From Serpula lacrymans var. lacrymans S7.9 (lineage: Eukaryota > Basidiomycota > Agaricomycetes > Boletales > Serpulaceae): 64,000 nucleotides of DNA. Shown piece after piece: positions 38,301 through 49,258 of this stretch. The DNA lies in the NCBI RefSeq assembly GCF_000218685.1, contig NW_006763297.1:372001-436000 (forward strand). The letters are read 5' to 3'. Under the pieces are notes generated by a model, which was given only the letters and a program-made list of their open reading frames with translations, did not search any database and was not told the origin of the DNA. How positions within the stretch are numbered: the first letter of the stretch is position 1; each line of letters opens with the position of its first letter. The translations under genes and the position numbers were made by a program.

Positions 38301-39294
38301 CTCCCATAATATGCAGGACGACAGCAAGAAAGATAGTTGCTAGCAATAGAGGTGGCATGCAGGACTGTCTAAAGTATCGTTCTGTCGAAGGACTTCGTTA
38401 CACAGGAGACATATCATTATGTGAAGCAAAAACTTACCGGTTGACAACAGAAGTGGCCCATCTGCCTCTGACATCTGCTCGAGAAGCTCATGGCGAGCCT
38501 TGAAAACAAGCCATTGCTGCTGTTTGACATCTTCTAGGCGTTGGTACTCTGCAGTAACTTCTCGAAGTAAACCTAACCGCTGTCCTTCCACATCCTTGTT
38601 CCCGCTCTGGCCAAGATCAATGAGAGACTGAACCGTCTCGCTTAACCAGCTCTCTTGAAGTATGAAGGCCTCATTTGCAGTGGCATTGGGCAGCTTTTTG
38701 GGAGCATGGCGAACGAAAGTTCCAGGGTTCCCAAAGTCGAGCTTGGCAATTTTGTTTGGTAGTGATCGAGAACGGCGGTCCAGCTCGGAGTTAATCGAAG
38801 ATAATAACTTTAACGCACGACAATTGCAGTCATCTGACTGGAAGGTTGTATGAGAAATGATGGTCCGGAGAGATAGAATATATAATACCTCTTTGGTCCT
38901 TGATGATTCCACCGGAGGGTAGTCTTCGCCCGGTAATCGTGTCTCCTAACAGCACTGTCAGATCACTAACTTCAAGTCTACCCCATCAGTTACTCACATT
39001 GTCACTTTTTCATGTGCAGGCTATTTCTTGGGACTTGATTTTATAATCATGTAGGCGGACTGGTAGCGAGTGACTCGGTTGGCTTGATGCTAGTGTAGAT
39101 GCAAGAATCTTGGCCTGTGTGCCACTGACGCCTTCATCTTCTGCGCCTTCCTTCGACAACCGTATATTATCCTTCACCTGATGCCTGGACCACGTACTGG
39201 GGACAAGCATCTGACCTTGCTTCCTAACGCCATCGTTGTCGGTACAATCAAACTTCTTGCATCGATTGCAAGTACATAGCTTGGTTCTAGTCAT
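35320..39294 (-). CDS. TNP2-type CACTA transposase
   Basis: Transposase of the CACTA/EnSpm superfamily (Transposase_21 fold). The N-terminus has CTCNRCKKFDC, then VPSTWSRHQV, a Cys-rich start common in basidiomycete members. The central exon (36843-38358) has CCPACFSTYKPDKS and CTYCETPSDD, then FVDWFNPYGNKKAGKV HSTG, IYMVCLNLPFHLQY and LVGLIPGPHEPKL. It continues with FCSFCQLPENEI and VLDAMHNLFLGEFQHHCR. The C-terminal region reads HLSLHLDECLSLFGPVHSWW and FPFERYNGIIRDLN. Introns near 36772-36842, 36145-36200 and 35347-35396 keep the frame open to TAG at 35320. The junction near 38345-38440 does not fit a simple intron phase, so a small frameshift there cannot be excluded. Otherwise it looks complete. 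Confidence 0.85.
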
Positions 39295-39864
39295 CTAGTC
39301 AAGTATTTCAGCAGTTAATACATGGCCAGTGACCAGTTTTGATCACCTAGTCGATGTCACTGCACTACAGCAAGTGGGGGGTTTAGGTTAGACTCAGTAT
39401 CTGCAGCCTGACCCGAACTGTTGGTCATCATGATCATCATGATCAATCCGAGTCTCTTGAATCCAAAGTCCGACTGGCACCTACCGCAGTTACAGCCACA
39501 GTCTGCAGTATGTGATACAAATGTTCTATCACATGTACTTTGAAATGTTGATACTACTGATGGGCCATAACTTACTACGTCCCCATCCATGCCGCTTCTT
39601 CTCATAACCCATTCTTACACACCCGTTATGCCTGGGTCGAGGTTCTGTGAGTCACTCAAATGACAGTGTATCCCAAGCTATACACGCATCAGGACCACGA
39701 GGTTGTACTATTATGACTATTACATCTGACTCGTCAATGAAAGGACAAAGGACTTTCAGGTATAAGTATCAGCATCGCATATATATACAGGCAAAATATA
39801 CTTCTACACTTTCTTTACAGGGACAGTAAGAGCTTTATCTGCAAGCTCTATATTCTCACTCGAA
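39295..39864. other. Divergent spacer inside the CACTA element
   Basis: About 570 bp between the start codons of the transposase (leftward) and the LRR-like gene (rightward). No gene or motif assigned. Confidence 0.4.
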
Positions 39865-41112
39865 ATGGTGGTCATCACACGTAGCCAAGGTCACAAAATT
39901 GTTGAACAGGTGAGTATATGTTTTGTCATGCTATAATATTCAACCTGAGTTCGACCATTCAAACTATAGATGGCGCTTCGGAGAGCTGTCCAGGTATTTT
40001 GTCATCCAGCTTTTCTATTTTTCTGTTTTTGAATTTCTTTCGTCCTTTCTAGTCTGTCATCTTTGTAATACATGCAGATTTCCTTGATTCCTTTCTCGAT
40101 GCGGCGTTATATAACAACAACCTCGCCACATCCGTACAGTCACTTCACATTATCTTCCATCGCACCTTCCCCCCTATCCCAAAGCTGCGCCAATGTCTAC
40201 TTGCAATCAGAAATGTGGTAGACTTGGAGCTGCAGCTTCCTCGTGCCTCAGCCGCTAATTGGGTCCGCTTACTACAAGGGATCCGTCTACCCAGACTTGA
40301 ACTTTTACATACAGACTGTCCGCCTTTCAGCCTCGCTCAATTTCTTAATGAGCACGCTGCCATCACGCACTTGAACATGTCAGGTCGAAACTATCGAGGA
40401 CACGATTATTACGAACTAGCAAATACCCGTTTGTCCTTCTTGTCTGAAATTGAGGGTCCCTCCTCCTGCGTAACGTCTCTGGTGCGGGATAGTCCCACTA
40501 GTCGAGTAGCAGCACACTGCGTCAATAATGCAGACTTCGCGCTGCCTTTGATTTGTCTACTGTCATCATTATCCACTTCAACCACGGCTTTAACAGTTCT
40601 CCAGTTGGATTTTGATCCGACTGATTACGACCTTCTTCGGCGCATAGCAAATGCCGCTCCATTCGTTACAACCCTGAAACTGGTGGAGAGAAGTCGAAGT
40701 GTATCTGTAAGGACCTTTCTTCTAGCTACAATAACCAATAAGGCTCATAAATTAGCACCTGCAGGCCCGAATGCCTCGTCTGCGCCGAGCTTGGAACTTT
40801 TACCACCAATGGGCGCAGGACCTCGCACAACTGAAGTGATTGCATCGATTTGCGCTTAAAACATCACTGTCCATGGTTCAGAACCCTGGTTCAGATGAAG
40901 ATGAAAGGAAATTGTTGACCCAGTGGCGCCTTGACCATTACAGTACACACGACTGGATATATGCATGGGACCAGCCTAGCGTGTTGCGGCACCTCACATT
41001 ATGGTATCTAGCTGAGTTGAAGGCTGGCATTTTGAGTAGTTGGGATATGGTAGATGGATGTTGGCTTAAGACAAGGGGTTATTTAGATCCCCCTGCAGAC
41101 GCTTTCTGTTGA
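39865..41112 (+). pseudogene. LRR/F-box-like fungal protein gene with in-frame TGA
   Basis: The spliced start MVVITRSQGHKIVEQ joins MALRRAVQ and then SVIFVIHADFLDSFLDAALY. The body has leucine-rich strand-helix repeats (VVDLELQLPR, LPRLELLHTD, ITHLNMSGRN), as in the large F-box/LRR families of mushrooms, but no F-box was recognised. After the last intron (near 40709-40764, phase 0) the frame reads WAQDLAQLK, then TGA at 40837-40839, then LHRFALKTSLSMVQ, which continues to a normal stop at 41112. The sequence on both sides reads as one protein, so the TGA is a premature stop, consistent with CGA to TGA. Its role in the element is unknown. Confidence 0.6.
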
Positions 41113-41170
41113 ATAGCCTTAGTAGCTGATTGTGTCTATTACTGAGCGACTGTTAAGTATTATACATGGA

Positions 41171-44100
41171 TTATAATTCGCTATCAGATATTGTGAAGTC
41201 GTAATCCTTGTCAACAATATCTAACTTGTCCCGCTGCCACCCATGCAAATCTTTCAACCAGTTGCTATCATAGCAATTTCACCATAAGCCGCGTGGAGCG
41301 TGCCCTGGCTTGCAACGATTAGATGCTATCCGAATGCGAGGGGCATTTCCTGCTGTAGCACGACGGCCATGAGGGTTCCTCCAGTTCTCCCTGTAAATAT
41401 GGTCGAGCTTCCGCATAAAGTCCTTCATTTCTGGACTTTGCCAGTGCGGCCTACTGATGAGGTATGTTTTGGGCGCCCCTTGCACCTCATTGTCCGTCTC
41501 GTCTCCACTCATTGCCGTCGCATCAAGTAACACCAAAAGGTTGTTTTCGTGGCGCTGAAGTGATGCTCTCGACCCGCAAGCTTTAAATCGACTATCTAGA
41601 AGCTGTGTCGGAGTAGTAAGTAATAAGCTATAGCAACGAGTAATCAAGTATGTACCGTAGATTTGTGCGCATTCTGAGCCTTATGCTGAAGCATTTCAAT
41701 GCGCTTCTGCTTGGATTTCGAAGCATTGATTTGCCGGTACTCTCGTCGAACATAATCTACGTGTCTTCCAAGGGAATGTATAACTCTTTCTTTAGTCACG
41801 AATTCTTGAGGAAGACCAGATCGTATAAAAATTCCATTCTGGACACATTGCATAAAGTGCTTGACAAAGCATTGTTCCACTGCTTGATTGAAGGCAAATG
41901 TCCTCCAGCTACGACTGAAGTCAATGCGAAATGATCGAGGCGTGTTTTCTATAGCACCTTCATCCCTGTTTTCGAATTTGGCTATCTCAATATCTGTCAG
42001 AGGAGGGGGTAACTTTGCAAGCTGTTCGCATTTGAGTGACTTGATTTTGAGAAGCCGTTTAAAGTTGTCGCAGACACATCTCTGAAGTCAAATTTATCAG
42101 AGACAACCCGAGAAATTACTTGCACTGGACGTACCCCTAGAATGGGCCATGCAGGGTTTTCTGTGTAATCATCATCCTCCAAGTGTTTATCTCGGGGACG
42201 GGTCTCCGCCATCTCACCTCCATCATCATTTTCTTCCTCATCGGATTCGACAACCTTGCGTCGATTACGCCTAGTTCGACTGAGAGGTTTTTTGATTACC
42301 ACCTTTGTTGGGGACACTGGGCGAGACTTCATATCTTCTTCTAGTCGTGCCATACCCTTGGCTACTGTGTCCATGACGTTCATGGTCTTCTCGAACTGAT
42401 TGGAGACGTGGTTGAGTCCATCAAGAACCATGGCCATGTAGCCCGAGTTTGGTTGGTTTTGCTTTCCCGACTACGCAAAAGTTAGAAGGGAAGTCATTGT
42501 CAAGGAAATGTAATCACCACTCACAAACGGTACATCCACCTCCATGTTCGTATCAGCTTGCTGTTCAATTGCCCTTATGGTGGCGAAACTACTCTGATGG
42601 GCGGGTTCATCCCCACGTCCGCTTTGTGTTCGAGCATGTTGAGCATGTTCTACGGATGACTAAAAAGTGGTTCAAGCATACGCATCGTATTACAATCCAA
42701 AAGATATGCTAACGACTGTGCTTACCATAGAAGTAGCTAGTAGATGGCTTTGAGCATAGCTCATGCCAGGAAGAGAACCATGAGGTGGTGTTTGTGATTG
42801 CGTAGCACTGTGATTGGTGCTCGAGTAGAGATCAGCTTGACCTTGTCTTATGGTTGTGCTTGAAAAAGTGCCGCAAGGGGCCTGCATTTGTGATGGCGAG
42901 TAGAAAAAAGGCTGATTTTGATCTACACCCATTGAGTAGGGAAAAGATTGGTTTTGGTACATGTTTGTCCCTGGTAAAGCGCTGGGAGGGGGTTGCGTTG
43001 GGGTTTGCGAGTAGGGATAATGTTGGTTTTTGGTTTGTGCTTGTCCCTAGAAAAGCACTGGGAGGAAGCTGCATTGGTGTTTGTGAGTAAGAAACATGCT
43101 GGTTCGGGTCTATACTTGTCCCTGGGGGGGCGCTGCATGTGTGTTGCATTGTCCCTGGTAAAGCGCTGGGAGGGGTTTGTGTTGGGGTTTGCGAGTAGGA
43201 ATAATGTTGGTTTTGGTTTGTACTTGTCCCTGGCAAAACGCTGGGAGGGGGCTGCATTGGTGTTTGCGAGTAGGAAATATGCTGGTTCGGGTCTACACTT
43301 GTCCCTGGAAAAGGGCTGCGTGAGTGTTGCATTGTCCCTGGCAAAGCGCTGGGAGGGGGCTGCGTTGGTGTTTGCAAGTAGGAAACATGCTGGTTTGGGT
43401 CTACACTTGTCCCTGGAAAAGGGCTGCGTGAGTGTTGCATTGTCCCTGGTAAAAGCGCTGGGAGGGGTTTGCGTTGGGGTTTGCGAACAGGAATAATGTT
43501 GGTTCAGATCTGTTCTGACACTGGGTCGATTATTCACGACTGCCTGTGTGGAGGATGCGCGTGACGAGTGGGCAAAACCTTGATTCTTGAGGTAGGGGTT
43601 TGTGAGAGCTATTCTTTAAAACAAACATAACTCGACACTCACATATGCACTTAATGTTGCCAATAGGTTAGCTTCTTGAGAGCGTCGATCTACTGAAGCA
43701 TGAACTTGAGGGGATGGATCCACGGTGTGTGGTGTTGGGCATTGGAATGCTGAGCCAGGTAATTTGCGGGGACCCTCCTTTATGTTTTACGGTCAATTAA
43801 TCTTCCAAAATCGATATGAACAAAGTGCTTACTTGAGAGATAGGTCTGGTAAGCTGTATCACCGTTTGCGATGATGAAGTAGTGGCAGTTTGAGCTTGTG
43901 GCACGGGAGTTGGTGTTAACAATGGTACCAGTGGCGACGGTGTGGCTTCCCTTTGAGGTGTGACCTGCACAGAGCTTGAGTCTCTGTAAATTATCCGAAC
44001 CTTACGAGCAGGTCGGTCTTCATTTTCTTGTTCACCTTGCGGTCTTTTTGAGGGAACATGGGAAGGAGGGAGAGAGACAGGAGGAGGGAGCGCACCAGCC

Positions 44101-44387
44101 TGTCCTGCGTTGACATTTGCGACCTGAGCTGAGGAAGTGTTCGCGGACGGCAAGACGAAGTCAGACTCAGAAGGAGCCTGGCCACAGGAACCTGGAGTGC
44201 TAGGTGGTAAGGCAGAGTTGTCGGGAACAGGCAAAGGAGGGAGCGCATCAGCCTGTCCTGCGTTGACGCTCGCGACCTGAGCTGAGGAAGTGTTCGCGAA
44301 CGGCAAGACAAAGTCAGACTCGGAAGGAGCCTGGCCATGGGAACCTGAAGTGTCAGGTGGTAAGACAGAGTTGTCGAGAACAGACAT
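41171..44387 (-). pseudogene. Proline-rich accessory protein gene of the CACTA element, broken
   Basis: A multi-exon gene on the same strand as the transposase. The 5' part has two copies of a Ser/Pro-rich unit (SESDFVLPFANTSSAQVA). The middle is a coding minisatellite with the motif DPNQHVSYSQTPMQPPPSAL. Next comes a basic/acidic patch (RTRRNRRKVVESDEEENDD). The C-terminal region reads YLISRPHWQSPEMKDFMRKL and DHIYRENWRNPHGRRA, then ends GLW at a TGA (41279-41281). The frame then stays open for 35 more codons (NCYDSNWLKDLHGWQRD) to 41171. Two one-base homopolymer insertions near 43450 and 43027 also shift the minisatellite frame. By position and composition it may be the DNA-binding TNPA-like partner of the transposase; that is inference. 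Confidence 0.55.
42890..43520. repeat. Coding minisatellite, alternating 75-bp and 33-bp units
   Basis: About six copies of a 75-bp unit (encoding NQ..YSQTPTQPPPSALPGT) are interspersed with 33-bp units (encoding MQHSRSPFPGT). Spacing measured at 43333, 43408 and 43441 gives 75 and 33 bp. Both are multiples of three, as expected for an array under coding constraint, yet two copies carry an extra A or T in a homopolymer run. Confidence 0.85.
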
Positions 44388-44957
44388 AGTGAAGATGAAA
44401 TCAACATCAAACTTACTGAAACGATTCCATGGGGCTCATATATAACAGGGACACAAAGGTCAAGAGGTAAAGATCTTTGAGCTGTGGCCGGACCTCGTTA
44501 CCCGGAACTCAAAGGGCAGTGTTGGCGGTCGTATCATTGTATCGCAGGCCCAATCAGCGTGATCTAGAGTAGCTATAGTAGCTATAGCGTGAAGGTGAAG
44601 GATGCTGTTTTAACCAGTATATTAGCTGCCTGAATTTGATGCTGCTGGTAGTATGTACTGAGCGACTACTCACCAGCTGGGTTCTCTGTCATGGCCACGC
44701 TTATCAAGTCATCATGTCAGAAAACTACACGTGTTTCTCGCGTGCAGTATTAAGCCATCATGATAGACTCCGACAAAGCGGTGGAGTCAGATTGGCTAAG
44801 GCCTCTGGTATGATCCTTAGCTTGATGATCACGATGATGGCACGCGAGCAGAACAAAGGGGAGGGGACACACAGTTTCTCACTGGTAGTTCTACCCTTAA
44901 ATTTGTTGTGAGCTCCCCCCATCGTAATTTAAGACCTCCTTTGACCTTGCAATTGCA
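44388..44957. other. Spacer inside the CACTA element
   Basis: About 570 bp between divergent genes. It contains two close copies of GTAGCTAT near 44570. No gene supported. Confidence 0.4.
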
Positions 44958-46377
44958 ATGTATGACCATCAGCGTTGCAAAGAGATACAAGACAGCGCCG
45001 TAGCCTCTTCTCGCTTTGTAGTCGAAGAGCCATTCAGAAGGGTAGGGAGTTTACAAAAAGTACGTAAGATACACGCACCCAGTGTCTCTCATGCTAAACT
45101 GATCCCTACTTGATCTTTCAGATGGCTAGTTTCCTGCCCAAGACCGGTACGTTCTGTGTAATACCTCATGCAGAATCGGAGCCTCGCTGATAGTTGCAAT
45201 AACAGATAGTTTCATTTGGAATTGGACAGAGCGCCACGGTCGCAGTCCACACTCGGGAGGATTAGATGACAGTGATGACAAAGTGGCTCACATTCTCCAC
45301 CCCTATCCTCAAGCACGTAGACCAGCACACACGCGGTCCACCCGCAAATTATCATTTTATTTTGGAATTGCAATACTTGGGCTCATCCTCGCAGTATCTG
45401 CGACGTTGATAGTATGGCACCCTCCGAAATCACTGTTGCCTTTTACCACTTTGTCTTGGATTGTGTACGACGGGAAGGACAAGAGCTTGCATGATGTTAG
45501 AGAGGATTACGAGGAACGGATTCAGGCCTTGGAGGACATGTCGCGGGATACTGTGACGCGCGTTGCCAATCTTGAAGTCCAGATAGGATCGATGCTGAAC
45601 AATCAGGAAAATATGTCCGAAGACCTCGCCAGTGACAGAAAACGCCTAGCTCACCTAGAAGAGACAATCCTGAAACTTGAGTTAGTTTCTTGCGAAGAGT
45701 TGCTTCGCCACGCATACATACAATTCTCAAAAGACTATGTTGGGAAAGAGGATTTTGCTCTGAAGTCAGCAGGAGCACGAGTAGTAAAAAGCCTAACCTC
45801 ATCATCATCATTATGTCCCTCACGATCATTTTGGCCATTCAGCACCTCTCCACAGTGCACCCACAACCCGGACATTGTGTTGAACGAGGACTTGCACGCG
45901 GGATCATGTTGGAAAGTCGAAGAAACACCATCTCAACTGGGTATTGCATTGGCGGAGCCAATCGTCATCACGGATATCACCATCGACCATATCCCCCAAG
46001 AATTGACACACGAGATAGGGCTTGCCCCAAAAAATATCGTTGTCTGGGGTGTTCTTGATGGGCAGGACAATATCAAAAAACTATCTGCATATCCTTTAGA
46101 ACAGGTTAACGGGGAAGTGAGAACACTTTGGGAGTTGAAGCATCGCCCACCTATCAAAAATGGCCTCAATCTCGTCCCACTTGCTTCGATAAAATATGAC
46201 ATATACGCTGAAAGCCATATCCAAACATTCGGTGTGTTCGACTTCGTTCAGTACTTGGGGCTGGATTTCGGTATCGTGGTCGTGGAATTGCTTGATAGTG
46301 AGGGGGACTTACCGCATGCATGTCTATATCGTGTTCGTGTGCATGGAAAACGGCGGATGATCGTGGACGTAGTCTAG
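44958..46377 (+). CDS. SUN-domain (Sad1/UNC84) membrane protein, transposon cargo
   Basis: SUN proteins sit in the inner nuclear membrane and bind KASH proteins in the lumen to form the LINC bridge. Exons at 44958-45060, about 45121-45145 and about 45206-46377 splice to a protein of about 430 residues. It has an N-terminal segment (FIWNWTERHGRSPHSGG), one membrane helix (FYFGIAILGLILAVSATLIV, about 45360-45415) and a coiled coil (about 45500-45690). The SUN domain begins FALKSAGARVVKSLTSSS, continues with LHAGSCWKVEETPSQLGIAL, ITDITIDHIPQE and APKNIVVWGVLDG, and ends at a stop at 46377. No disabling change is seen. It lies inside the CACTA element, 8.7 kb from its left end and 6.3 kb from its right end. 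Confidence 0.82.
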
Positions 46378-46627
46378 GGAAGCGCAATTCATCAGGAGAG
46401 AACGGTGGTGTAAATGCAAAATAAAATTACGTTGTAAACCAGTGTGTGAGCAAACCTTGCAATTGACCAGGGGGCCATGACGAATTTTGAGATTTCAGAA
46501 TATCATGGCACTACCTGAGCTAGCTATCGCAGACACAGGCGGACTTGCAACTTGTGGCGCATATGCAGAGCCATGCATATGGTGGCCTGTAGGTATAGGT
46601 TGATCATTTGGTTTCGAATTCGGCACA

Positions 46628-48140
46628 ATGTCCCTTCGATACAAACCTCGCTGGCGACTGCAAGAACACTCCAATGTCATAACATGCCTAGCCTTTAGCC
46701 CTCACGGAACGTACATAGCTGCAGGTGGAGTAGATGGCAAGCTTTCGATATGGTTTTACGACCTGGGACGTCTTCTTTATGTTGTATCTGGACATGCGGG
46801 CGTGCTATCTCTCAGCTGGATAGGACCATCCGAACAGAGTTTACTATGCGGGTTACAAGATGGGACGGTGTTGTCCGTTGAAATAGACCAGGTATGTCTG
46901 TTCTGTTTGACGCTATAGAGCCGTCTCCTTGTTCATCGTGAGGACAGAGCCTTACTGCCACGGGGTATTTTGCCCATCAATACCCTGTTGAATGCATTTC
47001 TATCTCGGGCGATACCGTCGCAACTGGTGCCCATAAAGAAGTTCATGTTTGGGAATTCCGAGAAAGAGGTAAGTCTTTTTTTCATTTAATCGAACACTGT
47101 CCCTTATGCCATTCATTGGAGCAAATTGGCGTCGAGTCTCCAAACTTGATTTGCCACCTAGCGTAGGAAGCAACAGAAGTGATGAAATCATCGTCACCTC
47201 TTTGCATTGGGCTCGTACCAAGTATTCTCCCAACGCCTTATTGGTTTCTTACATGCATCATGGAATCACGTAATGGTTTCTACCCCCTGCGGCTTTCTTG
47301 AACTCTAACCTTCGTCTATTAGATTCTGGGACATTTCTTCGCGCATGATTCTTCACTTCATTTCCGTTAAGACACTTGTGTACGTATCATCCTCTTTTAA
47401 ATGATCATTATTATTTCTCAACTCGGCTCAATGTAGTGCTAGCACAAGCCTTTCTCCCCGCCACCAATATTTGGCAGTTTCCAGTATTCATAACGGATTT
47501 GATATATATGACTTGAATTCTGATGCACCAATCATGTCTTTCAATCAGCCTACATCTAAAGGTATATGTATCCCCGTTTTGTTTGCTCATCATGGTTTTG
47601 CTGTCTTAGGCGGAAGCACCGAGGGGAAAGCTAGGCTATGGGCTATTGAAACAGGCAACCTCATACATACACTTCATCACTCCGGTAAGGATTCAGGCTA
47701 CCTGGTAACGGCTCAATTAACAAAGATGAAGATGATGACACCATCCAAGCCATCGCCGTGCGTGTCACAGTACTCTATTTAAAATGTTGTTAGCTGACCT
47801 AGTCTTTCCTGTTTCTCTAGGCACACTACGATGCTAGCGGAGACAGATTTATGATTGCTACAGGATCACACTCGCCGAACGATAAACATTATATACAATT
47901 GTGGCATGCTCAAGATATCTGTCAGTCTGCAGTGTCGATAGATGAGGAAGTACACTAACACTACACCCAGACCGTGATAATATCCCAGCTCGGCTGATGA
48001 CATTATTATCACCTCCGGCGCAGCTACAAGATCATCATAATATGTCATGGACACACTGGATTGCCTGGTTTATTTTCTTGTTTATTGGTTTTATCCTGTC
48101 GTGGCTTTTCGTGTATTGGAAGGACAAAACAAGTATATAG
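46628..48140 (+). CDS. WD40-repeat protein with C-terminal membrane anchor, transposon cargo
   Basis: The start MSLRYKPRWRLQEHSNVITC leads into WD40 repeats: CLAFSPHGTYIAAGGVDGKL, then GHAGVLSLSWIGPSEQSLLC, VHVWEFRERG, FWDISSRMILHFISV, HQYLAVSSIHNGFDIYDL and GGSTEGKARLWAIETG. About six short introns (near 46891-46946, 47070-47120, 47270-47322, 47380-47436, 47685-47820 and 47928-47988) keep the frame open. The last exon adds LLSPPAQLQDHHNMS and a single hydrophobic helix (WIAWFIFLFIGFILSWLFVY), then KDKTSI at the TAG 48138-48140. The protein is therefore probably tail-anchored with the propeller facing the cytosol or nucleoplasm. Partner unknown; it lies next to the SUN gene on the same strand. 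Confidence 0.75.
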
Positions 48141-48172
48141 TGCTATTATGCTGCAATCTATATAGTACGTAT

Positions 48173-48655
48173 TCAACTGGGGAGAATGGGCGAATTCCGA
48201 TGCTTGTATTGTTTTTTATAAGTTCCTTCTTGCACCAAAGAAGGTTGGTTACCTTCCGTTATAACGAGATATCTAGTCGAACCAGACTCCATGGTGAATT
48301 GCTGGCCGTCTTTCACTGTAACCCATCCATCATCCCAACGCCATACCTGACACTTGCTATTTACCCAATGGATGTACAAATCACCTCGCTCAACACCACG
48401 TATGTTGGGAATGGCAACACACGCCGAAGATTTTGACTCGAACCAGGAATATTCTCCCTCGGCACCCCTGAACTTATGTGTTTTACGAGACGAGACCTTG
48501 ACGAAATTAGAAAGGACAATCAAACAACCGGTCAACATCACACTCACCACCAGTAGTTCAGGATTGTTGCTCGACGTGGGCGTTGTTTCGTTGGCCTCGA
48601 TATTACCGGTGGTCGGGACACTAGGCAATACACTTTCAACCTCTACTGATTAAAT
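48173..48655 (-). CDS. Hypothetical small single-TM protein, transposon cargo (5' end uncertain)
   Basis: An open frame of about 150 codons encodes a Thr/Ser/Asn-rich N-terminus, a hydrophobic helix (LLVVSVMLTGCLIVLSNFV) and a soluble C-terminal part (WFESKSSACVAIPNIRG, then WRWDDGWVTVKDGQQFTM). No ATG fits the visible start, so an upstream exon is likely. A frame beginning MWHKDLEASAAEAARPSL at 49101 on the same strand is a candidate first exon. No family recognised. Confidence 0.45.
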
Positions 48656-49258
48656 TATAAGGGTGTTCCGACCTTGGAAGATTAACGAGTTCTTTGTGAT
48701 GCTGCTCTTTATGATTTGCAGGATTTTCCAAAATTCTGCACAGAATTATATATATTAGCCTGCAAGAAAATAATGGGTGATTAGAAGGAAATTGACCTGC
48801 ACCTTTTATAATTAGGGGAACTTGAAGCAGCACGGAAAGATCAAAGGACAGTCGCTTGCGGTGGCCCTGTTGCGGTTGTATATGCATGCCTGGGCGGTGG
48901 AAGGTCCAACCGTGTCACACTCCTCTTTTGCAGAGGTGCCTGGACTCGAAATATCCAACGATCGCCGTACTCTGTCATGGTACATGCAAGCAGATGTGCC
49001 AGTGATTCGGAAACTTTGAAAGAGCCGTGATCATGACTAATATGTGCCAGACTTGGACGTGCCGCCTCAGCGGCTGAGGCTTCCAAGTCTTTGTGCCACA
49101 ACTTGACATCAATCTTTGTCCCATCCTACTACTAGTGCTGCACTTTCAGCGTAACACACACCCAAAGCTACGAGATTCAGAGGTAAGATGACGAAATATC
49201 AATTCTTCATTATGATTGACTCTTAAGCGTGTTTTGGGTGTCACACAGCACAATTTGA

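Noticed and set aside
39865..41112. TGA recoding (selenocysteine or stop readthrough) in the element's genes
   Set aside because: Only two sites, both explained by CGA to TGA at CpG; no SECIS-like structure was evident and fungi generally lack selenocysteine machinery.
42890..43520. Regular repeats that might suggest a CRISPR-like or satellite array
   Set aside because: Unit lengths of 75 and 33 bp are multiples of three and encode a Pro/Gln-rich protein; it is a coding minisatellite in a fungal transposon gene.
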